64,000 nucleotides of DNA from EA-27 sp964396265 (GTDB taxonomy: Archaea; Thermoplasmatota; Thermoplasmata; RBG-16-68-12; EA-27). The position numbers and the translations under genes were made by a program. The stretch spans positions 62,001-126,000 of the forward strand of contig CAYNEM010000005.1 in NCBI GenBank assembly GCA_964396265.1. Direction: 5' to 3'. Below the pieces are notes generated by a model that saw only the letters and a program-made list of their open reading frames with translations, ran no database searches and had not been told where the DNA came from. This document shows, one piece after another, positions 39,687 through 48,482 of this stretch (position 1 is the first letter of the stretch; each line of letters begins with the position of its first letter).

Positions 39687-40367
39687 TTACGCCCCGCGGA
39701 CGAGGCCCTTCGCGAGGTCCCGCAGCGACTTCTCGGGGTTTCTCGCCTGGACGACACCGGAGGCGAGGAGGACGCCGACGGTCCCGAGCTCGAGAGCCTT
39801 CGCCACGTCCCTCCCCGACTTCACGCCCGCGCCGCAGAGGACCTGGACCTTCGAGTTCGTCGCGCGGATCCGCTCGACCGCCTTCGTGACGATCGTGGGA
39901 TTGGCGGAGGTGACGCTGACCGTGCCGCCGATCAATTCGGGGGGCTCGATCGCGAGAAAGTCCGGGCCAAGTTTGGCGGCGGTCTCTGCCTCCGCAACGT
40001 CGTCCGCACACACGACGACCTCGAGGCCCAACTCGCGACACTTCGTGATCAGGTCCCGCATCTCTTCCCACGCCACCTTTCGCTCGCTGTGGTTCACGAT
40101 CGTCCCCACGGCGCCCGCCGCAAGCGCTGCTTCCGGGGGGATCCAGCCCGTGGATTTCCCCGCCTCCTGCGGATCGAGGTGCTGAGCGAATACGGGGATG
40201 CGAACGGACTTGGCGACGAGCGCCAGGTCGAACGCGGAGGGGGCGACCGCGAAACTGCGGCCCGTATCCTCGGCGACGTCCGCGCAGATCCTCGCGAGCG
40301 CGACGGCCTTCGAACCGAGAGCCTCAGGATACGCTTTGAAGTTCACGAGGAGGAACGGGGTGCGCAC
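39687..40367 (-). CDS. tpiA: triosephosphate isomerase, archaeal type
   Basis: Interconverts dihydroxyacetone phosphate and glyceraldehyde-3-phosphate. 226 residues, the short archaeal form. Motifs: LLVNFKAYPEALG (Asn/Lys active site), GTIVNHSERK (catalytic histidine), FLAIEPPELIGG (catalytic glutamate), and phosphate-binding VLCGAGVKSGRD with GVLLASGVV. GTG start, with CATTACCCG at the leaderless distance. Together with the FBP aldolase/phosphatase at 45970 it serves gluconeogenesis. Confidence 0.95.
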   Translation of the reverse strand: MRTPFLLVNFKAYPEALGSKAVALARICADVAEDTGRSFAVAPSAFDLALVAKSVRIPVFAQHLDPQEAGKSTGWIPPEAALAAGAVGTIVNHSERKVAWEEMRDLITKCRELGLEVVVCADDVAEAETAAKLGPDFLAIEPPELIGGTVSVTSANPTIVTKAVERIRATNSKVQVLCGAGVKSGRDVAKALELGTVGVLLASGVVQARNPEKSLRDLAKGLVRGA

Positions 40368-40542
40368 GGACGCCGAAGCCCGCTTCGGGTAATGAACGTT
40401 CTTCAGGAGGCGGGGGGACGAATCGACTCCGATTAGGGAGGGCGCATCCGCTCATCCATCGGAAGAAAGAAAACAAAGGCCGCATCCGCACGTTGGCGGC
40501 GCAGCGGAAAAGGGTTCGCGTCGGCTCAGTGCCCTTCGGGGT

Positions 40543-40719
40543 CTAGTCCCGCCGGGGGGACCTCTTCCTGAAGCAGTCTTGGCAGTAGACCGGCCGTGTC
40601 CCGTCGGGCTTGAACGGCACCTGTGCCTTGTTGCCACAGTTCGCACAGACGACGTCGAACATCTCCCTCGGCCCGCGGTCGAACCGTGCTCCGCCGCCGC
40701 CACCTCGATCTCGATCCAT
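40543..40719 (-). CDS. 58-residue zinc-ribbon protein
   Basis: Reading from ATG 40719, the product has a glycine/arginine-rich head (MDRDRGGGGGARFDRGP) then MFDVVCANCGNKAQVPFKPD and RPVYCQDCFRKR, two CxxC pairs spaced as in the widespread CxxC-x17-CxxC zinc-ribbon family. That family is seen in archaea and bacteria; function unknown, possibly nucleic-acid binding. A strong CCTTTTTATAGG promoter lies upstream (40774-40785). The frame differs from longer open frames over the same DNA, which lack the cysteine pattern. Confidence 0.82.
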   Translation of the reverse strand: MDRDRGGGGGARFDRGPREMFDVVCANCGNKAQVPFKPDGTRPVYCQDCFRKRSPRRD

Positions 40720-40773
40720 CTCTCCATCTCATGCCGATTCCCTAGGAACCGGATGGGATAGACACGAAGTCCA

Positions 40774-40785
40774 CCTATAAAAAGG
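40774..40785. promoter_or_regulatory. bidirectional TATA box CCTATAAAAAGG
   Basis: Near-palindromic box, TATA-like on both strands. To the left it is about 55 nt from the zinc-ribbon ATG (so leadered); to the right it would start transcription near 40803, where a dense run of hairpins begins. Confidence 0.65.
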
Positions 40786-40802
40786 AGACGCCCGCCCGAC
40801 AA

Positions 40803-40925
40803 ACCTCGGGGGGGGACAGTCGTCCCCCCGAACGTGCTTACTCGACGTTCCTCCGCTTGCGGGGGTGGGGTGTTCGAGATCTGGGCCCCGGCTCGCCCCC
40901 TCAGGGTGCGCGGCAGTCCTCTTCA
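40803..40925 (+). ncRNA. structured RNA candidate with consecutive hairpins
   Basis: The 275-nt gap before the giant surface gene contains, just downstream of a TATA box: hairpin GGGGGGAC-AGTC-GTCCCCCC (40810-40829); hairpin GAACGT/ACGTTC (40830-40835 with 40845-40850); hairpin CCTCCG-CTTG-CGGGGG (40850-40865); then a GC-rich foldable stretch to about 40925. No reading frame is convincing. It is not tRNA, 5S, SRP or RNase P RNA by any motif I can see. No poly-T end is visible. The end coordinate is a guess. Confidence 0.5.
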
Positions 40926-40993
40926 CGCTTCAAATCAAGCCCGATAATCGCCCGCAAACCCTTTAGCGCGGGTTCCAGCAAGGCACGCCGCGC

Positions 40994-43900
40994 ATGTTGT
41001 CTCGCCCTGGCCATGGCCTGGGGCTCGTGATCCTCGCAGTCGTCCTCGCGATCGCGTCCCTGCCGCTCGAATTGTTACCGGGGGCAGTACCTCCGACCGG
41101 ACCGCGGGGTGCAGGGGCGCCCACGATCGTGACCCTCGTCCTGCAGCCGGACAGGGCGAACGGTACGGATACCTTCCTTCTGAACGTCCCCCTCTGGTGG
41201 AACTTCGGGACGAACGCCTCGCTCCTCGTGGGGCGCAACGCGTCCACCGGGAGCATCGCCCGGTCGCTCCTTCAGTTCGACGTGAGTGGCATCCCGCCCG
41301 GCGCAACGGTCGTGAACGCGAGCCTGGAACTGTACTCGGACGTGGGCATTTCCGGAACGGTCGAGGCGCATCGCGTGGCGGGCACCTGGTCCGAGGGGAC
41401 GGGTGACCGCGCCTGGCGGCGGGTCCGCGTCACCGTGCGGGAGACGGTGGGCCTCTCTCGAACGCTCGAACCGATCGAGGCCCTCCTGCCTTTCGCCCCG
41501 TACGACGTCGGCGACCCGGCCCGCGACCTCCGTGTCTGGGCCGGATCCCAGGAAACGCCGTCGCAGGTCTACAGCTACATCGTAGCGGGAGGCCACGTCG
41601 TCCAAGCAACGGCGCACTTCGGCGCCACCGTCGGACCGAACGAGACGAAAGAGTTCTATGTGACGTACAGCACGAACGAGACGGTCGTGCCGGGGTACCG
41701 GCTGCGAGGGTTCAGCGCGTTGCCACTGTGGATATCGCCTCCCGTGGGCCTGGGAGCCTCCTCCCCATCGGTCGTCGACCTCGACGGCGACGGAACCCTG
41801 GAAATCGTGTACGGGACCGAGAGCGGATACGTCGACGTCGTCGACGCGGGCGGAGCGCTCCGTTGGTCCGCAAACATGACCGGGGACTCCGTCCCGTTCC
41901 CGCCGCAGGTTCGGGACGTGGACGGGGACCGCAAGCTCGACGTCGTCGCGGTGACCGGCCTAGGGACGCTTGTCCGGATGAACAACACCGGAGGCGTCCT
42001 GTGGACGACGACGCTCGGTGGAGGCTCGTATTCGACGCCTGCTCTTCTCGACGTAAATGGCGATGGCGTCCTCGACGCCCTCGTCGGAACCAGCAACGCG
42101 GTCGAGGCGTACAGCCTGGTCGACGGGGCGTACATCCGGTCGTACTCGGCGTCGGGCACACGAACGGACGCGCCCAGCGTCGCGGATCTCGACGGCGACG
42201 GCAACCCGGAGATTGTGTTCGGCGCTGTGGACGGCAACGTCCATGCCTTCGATCCCGGGGGCCTCGAGCGGTTCATGGGTGCGCCTCCCGGCGCGGGGCA
42301 GATCCGAAACAGTGTGGCGATCGGCGACCTGGACGGGGACGGCCTGCCGGAGATCGTCACGGGTGACGACGCGGCGGGGGGGTACGAGTTCTCGTGGAAC
42401 CCGCGCACGAACCTGACCCAATGGTCCACGCTGCTCCCCGATCGTCGGCGGGGTCACCAGACCCTCGCGGATGTGGACGGGGACGGAGAGTTGGACGTCG
42501 TGGTGGGCGTCGGCTCGGGGGAGGTCTTCGCGCTCAGCGGGAGGAATGGTTCCGTTCTGTGGTCCCAATCCGTGGGCAGCACGCAGGCCCTGGCGCCCGC
42601 CGTCGCGGACCTGGATCGGGACGGCCGCCCGGAGTTCGTCTGCGTGACCGAGCAGGAGTCCCTCGTGTCGGTACTCAACGCGACGGGCAACCTGATTCAC
42701 TCATGGACGATCACCCCGAACGACCCGGGCGCCGTCTCCGCCCAGCCCGAGTCCACCTCGCCCGTGATCGCCGACGTGGACGGGGACGGCACGCTCGAAG
42801 TCCTGGTGCCCACCGGCGACGGCATTGCAGTGTTCGGGACGGCCGGCCTGGCGCGTGACTGGCGCACCCTCGGATACAACTGGAACCACACGCACCGCAC
42901 GGGCGACGGATCGTCCCCGGACGGAGCGACGCCCCTGAACGTCACCGTTGGCGGCGCGCAGCCGTTCCCCGCCCTCGGTGCCTCATGGACTCTCTCCGAC
43001 GGGGTCCAGCCCTGGACCGTCGGGGGCGGCGACTTCGTCATCCTGGAGGACTCAGTCCCCGCGGGGGCGGGATGGCTTGCGTGGAATGTCACGTCGGCGG
43101 TGGCGGACTGGTACCAGGGGACCTATCCCAACACGGGTCTGCTGCTGTACGAACCCTCGGAGTCGGCGGGCGGGCTCCATGCGTTCCATAGCTCCGACAG
43201 CGCGAATCCGAGCCTGCGACCGATCCTTCGGATCGCGTACGCGCCCGCCTTCGTAGACCCCACGCCGCAGATCGTCGGGCCAATCCCGAACTTCGCACGC
43301 CCTGAGGACAGTGCGCCGTGGTCGACGAGCCTCTCCGGGCTCGCGTTTGACGCGGACACGCCCCTTGCGTCCCTCCAGTGGAACCTGAGCGGATACGACC
43401 CGGCGATCCTCCAGATCACCGGAGTCAACACGCCGGGGAACCACGTCCTCACGTTCTACCCGCAACCGGACGCGTGGGGATCCATGCGCATCACCTACTG
43501 GCTCTCGGACCCAGAGGCGAACGCAGCGTGGCGGGATGCCTGGATCAACATCACCCCCGTTAACGATGCTCCTCGGTTCGATCCGCCCGCTTCCTTGGTC
43601 GTGAAGCACGACCTGCCTTACTTCTTCGACTTCACTCCGTACATTGCCGACATTGATGATCCGCTCTCGTCCCTCACACTCGTGAGCGACGACCCGACCC
43701 ACACGAACGTGACCGGTTTCACCGTCACCTTCCTATTCCCTTTATCCTCCGTGGATCAATGGGCGTTCGTCGGCCTCATCGTCTCCGATGGGAGGGCATC
43801 CGCGGGGAAGGTCGTGGCGGTGAAGGTGACCCGCGACGACCCGCCTGTACTGATCAGCGCGTTGCCCGATGTGACGATGCAGGAGGGCGAGACGATCGTC

Positions 43901-45457
43901 GGCGTCTTCGACCTCGACGGGCACTTCACGGATCCGAACAACGACACCTTGTTTTTCTCGTACGGGTACTCGCATCTGGCAATCTCGATCCATGCGAACC
44001 ACTCTGTGGACATCGCCGCGGAATCGAACTGGTTCGGCGCGGAGCGGGTCACGTTCCGCGGGACGGATCCGGAGGGTGCGCTTGCCGAGGACACGATCGC
44101 CGTGACGGTGCTCCCCGTGAACGACCCGCCCACCCTGGGGCCCGTCCCGGACCTGCGGGTCCGCTACGACGCGAACTACACGTTCGACCTCGAGCCGTAT
44201 CTCACGGACCCGGACACGCCCCTCGAGGCAATCGTCGTGACGGCCTCGAGCCCGTACGTGACGGTCTCGGGTCGGTCGCTGACGCTCCTGTACCCGTTTG
44301 CCCTGAACGGAACGGTGCAGGACCTCACAGTCCTCGCGTCGGACGGGACGTCGACCGCGTCGCGGACGATTCGCGTCACCGTCGGTGACGATTGGCCACC
44401 GGTCTTATTGAGGAAGTTGGGGGATCGGACGCTCCTCGAGGACGGAACGATCCTCGGCGCCTACGATCTTCGAACCTTCTACTCCGACCCGGACGGCGAG
44501 ACCCTGTACTTCAGCTCCGGCAACGTGAGGGTCCTCGTCTCGATCGACACCCTTGGAGTCGTGAACCTGTCTGCGGTGCGCGACTGGTTCGGCTCCGAGC
44601 GCGTGACGTTCCGCGCGCGAGACGCGCTCGGGGCCCTTGCGGAGGACACCGTGTGGATCGCCGTGCTACCTGTGAACGACGCGCCCTCGTTCCGAACGAT
44701 TCCGACGGTGTACCTGAACACAACGGCGGGCGTCCTCGACCTTACGCCCTACCTCGTCGATGTGGACACGAACGTTTCAAACCTCGTGCTGAGGAGCTCC
44801 AGCGCCAACGTGACGGCCGTCGGCCGTTCCCTCGTCTTCCACTACCGCACGGATGCGGACGAGCGCCTCGAGATCGTCGGGAGCGACGGCTTCCTTGAGG
44901 GACGAGCTTTCGTCGAGGTCGTCGTGCGGCTCCCGAGAACTGCGGAACGCCTGCCGCCCGTCCTGTGGTGGATCCTCGGCATCGGCGGCGTGGCGACGGT
45001 TGTGGCCGTTGCCGTCTGGCGTTACCGCCGGGTCGAGTGGGTGCTTCTCGTTACCAATGGCGGCCTCCTCCTTGCCAGCGTATTTCGACGGGGATCCGCG
45101 GCCGTCGACACGGACCTCATGGCGGGGATGATGACCGCGATCATGGGCTTCGCGAAGGTGAGTTTCTCGGATGAGACGCCGCGAGAACTCGACGAATTCT
45201 CGCTCGGAGATCGGCGCGTCGAGCTCGTTCAGGGGAAGCGCGGGTATCTCGCGGTGGTCTACACTGGAAGGACGCCAGGGCGCCTCGAACACACCATGAA
45301 ATCCCTCCTCGCTCACATCGAGGAGCTCCACCCGGGGGCCTTCAGCGCGGTCGTCGACACGTCGGAGTTCAGGGACATCCCAGTGCTCCTGAAGCGGTTC
45401 ATGGACCGCGCGTGGTGGCCGTTCCTCTCGTTCAAGTCGAAGAAGGCATCGGACTAG
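40994..45457 (+). CDS. giant cell-surface protein: DNRLRE split by FG-GAP propeller, cadherin-like repeats, cytoplasmic C-terminal domain
   Basis: 1487 residues from ATG 40994 (CCCTTTAGCG at 40961-40970, leaderless). Order: signal peptide; first half of a DNRLRE domain (SLLQFDVSGIPPGATVVNAS to TWSEGTGD, about 50-140); a beta-propeller of FG-GAP/VCBS units (VVDLDGDGTLEIVYG, LDVNGDGVLDALVG, ADLDGDGNPEIVFG, ADVDGDGTLEVLVP; about 250-620). Then come the second half of DNRLRE (GDGSSPDGAT ... WNVTSAVADWYQGTYPN, about 635-755), and four cadherin-like tandem repeats (INITPVNDAPRF, VTVLPVNDPPTL, IAVLPVNDAPSF). A membrane helix (VLWWILGIGGVATVVAVAVW, about 1320) and a cytoplasmic domain of about 150 residues end the protein. 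It is an adhesin or surface sensor. Confidence 0.88.
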   Translation: MLSRPGHGLGLVILAVVLAIASLPLELLPGAVPPTGPRGAGAPTIVTLVLQPDRANGTDTFLLNVPLWWNFGTNASLLVGRNASTGSIARSLLQFDVSGIPPGATVVNASLELYSDVGISGTVEAHRVAGTWSEGTGDRAWRRVRVTVRETVGLSRTLEPIEALLPFAPYDVGDPARDLRVWAGSQETPSQVYSYIVAGGHVVQATAHFGATVGPNETKEFYVTYSTNETVVPGYRLRGFSALPLWISPPVGLGASSPSVVDLDGDGTLEIVYGTESGYVDVVDAGGALRWSANMTGDSVPFPPQVRDVDGDRKLDVVAVTGLGTLVRMNNTGGVLWTTTLGGGSYSTPALLDVNGDGVLDALVGTSNAVEAYSLVDGAYIRSYSASGTRTDAPSVADLDGDGNPEIVFGAVDGNVHAFDPGGLERFMGAPPGAGQIRNSVAIGDLDGDGLPEIVTGDDAAGGYEFSWNPRTNLTQWSTLLPDRRRGHQTLADVDGDGELDVVVGVGSGEVFALSGRNGSVLWSQSVGSTQALAPAVADLDRDGRPEFVCVTEQESLVSVLNATGNLIHSWTITPNDPGAVSAQPESTSPVIADVDGDGTLEVLVPTGDGIAVFGTAGLARDWRTLGYNWNHTHRTGDGSSPDGATPLNVTVGGAQPFPALGASWTLSDGVQPWTVGGGDFVILEDSVPAGAGWLAWNVTSAVADWYQGTYPNTGLLLYEPSESAGGLHAFHSSDSANPSLRPILRIAYAPAFVDPTPQIVGPIPNFARPEDSAPWSTSLSGLAFDADTPLASLQWNLSGYDPAILQITGVNTPGNHVLTFYPQPDAWGSMRITYWLSDPEANAAWRDAWINITPVNDAPRFDPPASLVVKHDLPYFFDFTPYIADIDDPLSSLTLVSDDPTHTNVTGFTVTFLFPLSSVDQWAFVGLIVSDGRASAGKVVAVKVTRDDPPVLISALPDVTMQEGETIVGVFDLDGHFTDPNNDTLFFSYGYSHLAISIHANHSVDIAAESNWFGAERVTFRGTDPEGALAEDTIAVTVLPVNDPPTLGPVPDLRVRYDANYTFDLEPYLTDPDTPLEAIVVTASSPYVTVSGRSLTLLYPFALNGTVQDLTVLASDGTSTASRTIRVTVGDDWPPVLLRKLGDRTLLEDGTILGAYDLRTFYSDPDGETLYFSSGNVRVLVSIDTLGVVNLSAVRDWFGSERVTFRARDALGALAEDTVWIAVLPVNDAPSFRTIPTVYLNTTAGVLDLTPYLVDVDTNVSNLVLRSSSANVTAVGRSLVFHYRTDADERLEIVGSDGFLEGRAFVEVVVRLPRTAERLPPVLWWILGIGGVATVVAVAVWRYRRVEWVLLVTNGGLLLASVFRRGSAAVDTDLMAGMMTAIMGFAKVSFSDETPRELDEFSLGDRRVELVQGKRGYLAVVYTGRTPGRLEHTMKSLLAHIEELHPGAFSAVVDTSEFRDIPVLLKRFMDRAWWPFLSFKSKKASD

Positions 45458-45518
45458 CCTACCTCGGGCGCAACATGTCAGACGCATCTCTTTATGGGCG
45501 CCAGATAATCGAAGTTCC

Positions 45519-45968
45519 GTGGACCGCACGAAGACCCGTGCCTTCCTCCTCGGGTGCGCCGTGGGCGCCGCGGCTGCGGGGGCTGGTGCGTATTTCCTGA
45601 GCTCCTCGATGATCGCCTCACCGCCAGATTGCCCTCTCGAGTTCGGTGTCTCCTCGCTAAACACGTCGTCCGGATGGTTCTACGCCGTCGAGTCTCAGAA
45701 GACCGAACCCCGATCCCTGAACGAGTACAACGCGACCTTCTTCCTCCTCTCGCCCCCAGACCAGTACGGAAACCAGGAGGAACTTGTGAAACACTCGGGA
45801 CCGCTGGAGGACTTGGTCGGGGCCACCGGCAACTTTTCGTTCGAGGACCGCGGCGCCCATCTCGGGAAGCTGGACAACGGTGGGGACTACTTCTGGGCGC
45901 GCGAATGGAACAATGTCCGCGTGGAACGAGCCGGCCAGATCGTAGGCGGCACGCTCGGGTGCGGGTAG
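45519..45968 (+). CDS. secreted/anchored protein of unknown function
   Basis: 149 residues from GTG 45519; CTCTTTATGG (45488-45497) is at the leaderless distance. N-terminal anchor (FLLGCAVGAAAAGAGAYFL), then a beta-rich exposed domain with cysteines at PDCPLEFG and the very C-terminal GTLGCG, perhaps a disulfide. No family recognised. Convergent with the FBP aldolase gene; stops are 1 nt apart. Confidence 0.65.
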   Translation: MDRTKTRAFLLGCAVGAAAAGAGAYFLSSSMIASPPDCPLEFGVSSLNTSSGWFYAVESQKTEPRSLNEYNATFFLLSPPDQYGNQEELVKHSGPLEDLVGATGNFSFEDRGAHLGKLDNGGDYFWAREWNNVRVERAGQIVGGTLGCG

Positions 45969-45969
45969 G

Positions 45970-47085
45970 CTATCGCACGTCCTCCCACTTGCCCTTGTGC
46001 TTCTCCATGAGCTCGGGCATCGTGGTGTACTCCATCTCGTCCATCGGGAGGCGGTGGGGCTCAAACGGGCCGTGGCGGCGCATGTAGTCCGCGAGCTCGG
46101 CTGCCTGCCTCCTCGCGGGCTCGAACGCGGGGTCGTCGAAGAGGTCCACGGGGCCGACGAGGGTCGCATTCGAAACCTGGAACCCCAGTCCGAAGCATCG
46201 CGGCGGGCCGTCGAAGCGCGACGTCCGGTTGTCCCTCGCCCCGACGACCATCAACGGGCCGTTGTGGGACCCGCGGTTCCAGCCGGAGACGAGGAACGGC
46301 CACGCCCACGCCTCGAGGACCTCGCCCATCCCCGGGAGCCCGTTCTGCGCGCGCACTATCCCGACGGGGTCGTCTTTCCCGACATACTTCCCCGCGATCT
46401 GAGACAGCTTGTCCGTCGAGATGCACGCGACGGCCTCGTCCTTCGGCACCTTGTTCGAACGTGCGTACACGCGCTTGATCACGAACCGCCCCTTCGAGCC
46501 GATGAACATGAGGAGGTCGTACATCTCTTCGGGGCAGTTCAGGTAGATGCGGCGGTGCTCCTGAATGTCCCACACCTCGAACCGGAAGCCCATGTGCATC
46601 GCCGGATCGATGACGAGGCCCGCGCTGCAGAACGGGTCTGCGAACATGCGGTACACGGGGAGGTTGAACGCGCCAGGCTCCGTCTTGTCCATCATGAAGA
46701 TTGCGACGGGCTCCGCTTGGCGCTCGACCATCTCGATCTCCGCGCTCCCGGGGCCGAGTCCTCTCACGTTGCCCGAGAACGCGTCCACGAGGAGGTCCTG
46801 CCCCGCGGCGTACAGCTTGAGCTCCTTCGCGACCTCGGTGCACTTCTGGAACGTGAGCCACGCGGTCTCGTGGACCTTCGGGTTGTCGACGCCCTTCCTG
46901 TGGGTCATGATAAGCTCGAGGTCGTCGCCCGCGTTCGTGACGTAGAAGTCGTCGATGACGTCGAGGGAGACTGCCTCTTTGAGGGATGCCTTCGCCGTGT
47001 CGATGAGCCTCGGATGGACGACCTGATGCCCCGCGATGCTCCCGACGTCGGCCTTGATCACGGAAAGGGTTGTCTTGTCCGCCAT
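45970..47085 (-). CDS. fructose-1,6-bisphosphate aldolase/phosphatase (bifunctional, class V FBPase)
   Basis: Gluconeogenic enzyme that condenses triose phosphates and dephosphorylates the product to fructose-6-phosphate. 371 residues, typical. Motifs: LSVIKADVGSIAGHQVVHP at the N-terminus, VTNAGDDLELIMTH (metal-binding aspartates), NVRGLGPGSAEIEM, and NGLPGMGEVLEAWAWP near 255. Found in nearly all archaea; marks a strictly gluconeogenic or autotrophic-capable carbon flow. ATG 47085 with a G-rich stretch just upstream and GGTTTATGTC about 40 nt away. Confidence 0.96.
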   Translation of the reverse strand: MADKTTLSVIKADVGSIAGHQVVHPRLIDTAKASLKEAVSLDVIDDFYVTNAGDDLELIMTHRKGVDNPKVHETAWLTFQKCTEVAKELKLYAAGQDLLVDAFSGNVRGLGPGSAEIEMVERQAEPVAIFMMDKTEPGAFNLPVYRMFADPFCSAGLVIDPAMHMGFRFEVWDIQEHRRIYLNCPEEMYDLLMFIGSKGRFVIKRVYARSNKVPKDEAVACISTDKLSQIAGKYVGKDDPVGIVRAQNGLPGMGEVLEAWAWPFLVSGWNRGSHNGPLMVVGARDNRTSRFDGPPRCFGLGFQVSNATLVGPVDLFDDPAFEPARRQAAELADYMRRHGPFEPHRLPMDEMEYTTMPELMEKHKGKWEDVR

Positions 47086-47206
47086 TCGGTTTCCCCCGGT
47101 CGCCCAACACGAGACGGCGACATAAACCTTCTCGCGCGCAGCTTGCTGGTCCTCGGGAGGCGCATACGCACGTATCGTTTATTGCTAGCGGAGCATTCCC
47201 GCCCCC
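47086..47206. promoter_or_regulatory. divergent promoter region between FBP aldolase/phosphatase and antiporter
   Basis: GGTTTATGTC on the minus strand (47123-47132) serves the aldolase gene; TCGTTTATTGC on the plus strand (47176-47186) lies at the leaderless distance from GTG 47207. No further repeats are seen. Confidence 0.7.
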
Positions 47207-48481
47207 GTGGCGGTGTCCGCGAGCGAGGTGTTCCTCCAGCTCACCGTGATCCTCCTCGTCGCGGTCGTGGCTCATTTCGTCATCAAGCGGTTTCGCCAGC
47301 CGACGATCATCGGAGAGATCGGGATCGGCGTCGTCCTCGGCCCCACGCTCGCGGTTCCGCTGCTCAAGTCCGTGGGATTCCTACCGCAGGCTGCCACGGC
47401 GCTCTTCGACCCCCAGCTCATCACCCTGTTCGCGAGCCTTGGGGCGATTTTTCTCCTCTTCCTGATCGGTTTGGAGACGGACGTGAAGGCCATCTACCGG
47501 AGAATGAACGTGCTCGTCGCCGTCGGCGGGGTCGTCCTGCCGTGGCTCCTGGGCTTCCTGGTCGCGTATGCGATGATTCCCGAGGGCGGCCTCCTCACAG
47601 GCCGTTTCATCACCGCCACATTCGTCGGGGCCACGCTCGTCGCGACGAGCACGGCAATCGCCGCCGCGATTCTCCTGGAACTCGGGATGGTCCGGACGAA
47701 GGTCGCGACGACGATCATGGGCGCGGTCATCGTCGACGACATCCTGGGCCTTATGGTCCTCTCGATCTCGCTCGGGGCGGCGGAGGGCGCCGTGGACATC
47801 GTCCGAATCGCATCCATCGTTGGCATTTCCGTCGCCTTCATCGGGGTGACAATCTACCTCGGAACGCGCCTCTTCGCGCGTTTCGTCGTATGGCTACACC
47901 GCAAGGCCCTCAAGTCGGGCCTCAAGAACGCGGGATTCATGGTCGCGATGGCCATCGCCTTCTCCTTCGCCTTCCTCGCGGAGGCGATCGGACTCTCCGC
48001 GGTCATCGGGGCCTTCCTCGCGGGGGCGATGTTCAGCGGCACGGCCCTCCGACACGACTTCCTCGAGGGGATTCAGTACCTGGGGGCGATCTTCACCCCC
48101 GTCTTCTTCCTCTCCCTGGGTCTGCTCGTGAACGTGTGGACCCTGAACCCGGACCTCCTCCTCTTCGGCGGAGTCCTCTTGGCGGTCGCGTTCGTCTCGA
48201 AGCTGGCGGGATGCGGTCTGATGGCCCGAGCGTCGAGGATGTCCGGACGCGAAAGCCTCGCGGTCGGGTATGGCATGATTCCGCGGGGAGAGGTCGGCCT
48301 CATCATCGCCGTCGTTGCGCAACAGCAGGGCATCATCGGACCGGACCTCTTCGCGATCATCGTCATCGTCATGATCGTCGTCACCGTCCTGCCGGCGCCT
48401 CTCATCCGGAGATCGTTCCTAAGAATCCGCGAAAAGGCGGCTCCCTCGACCGAAGAGCCGGCGGGCAGCGGGGCGACGTAG
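47207..48481 (+). CDS. CPA2-family cation/proton antiporter
   Basis: 424 residues with about 12 membrane helices. Motifs of Kef/NapA-type Na+(K+)/H+ exchangers: QPTIIGEIGIGVVLGPTLAV, LFLIGLETDVKAI, ATLVATSTAIAAAILLELG, the ion-binding aspartate pair in MGAVIVDDILGLMVL, and IGAFLAGAMFSG. No C-terminal TrkA-N domain, unlike full Kef channels. GTG start, leaderless. Handles sodium or pH homeostasis; ion specificity cannot be told. Confidence 0.92.
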   Translation: MAVSASEVFLQLTVILLVAVVAHFVIKRFRQPTIIGEIGIGVVLGPTLAVPLLKSVGFLPQAATALFDPQLITLFASLGAIFLLFLIGLETDVKAIYRRMNVLVAVGGVVLPWLLGFLVAYAMIPEGGLLTGRFITATFVGATLVATSTAIAAAILLELGMVRTKVATTIMGAVIVDDILGLMVLSISLGAAEGAVDIVRIASIVGISVAFIGVTIYLGTRLFARFVVWLHRKALKSGLKNAGFMVAMAIAFSFAFLAEAIGLSAVIGAFLAGAMFSGTALRHDFLEGIQYLGAIFTPVFFLSLGLLVNVWTLNPDLLLFGGVLLAVAFVSKLAGCGLMARASRMSGRESLAVGYGMIPRGEVGLIIAVVAQQQGIIGPDLFAIIVIVMIVVTVLPAPLIRRSFLRIREKAAPSTEEPAGSGAT

Positions 48482-48482
48482 G

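Noticed and set aside
37529..39889. Plus-strand open frame of 786 codons opposite the PLD gene
   Set aside because: Low-complexity Arg/Glu/Val composition, no motif; the minus strand has two HKD motifs and a PKD domain.
40803..40925. 5S rRNA (from a CGAAC and AGTAAGC resemblance on the minus strand)
   Set aside because: The conserved 5S loop sequences and closing stem are absent; spacing does not fit.
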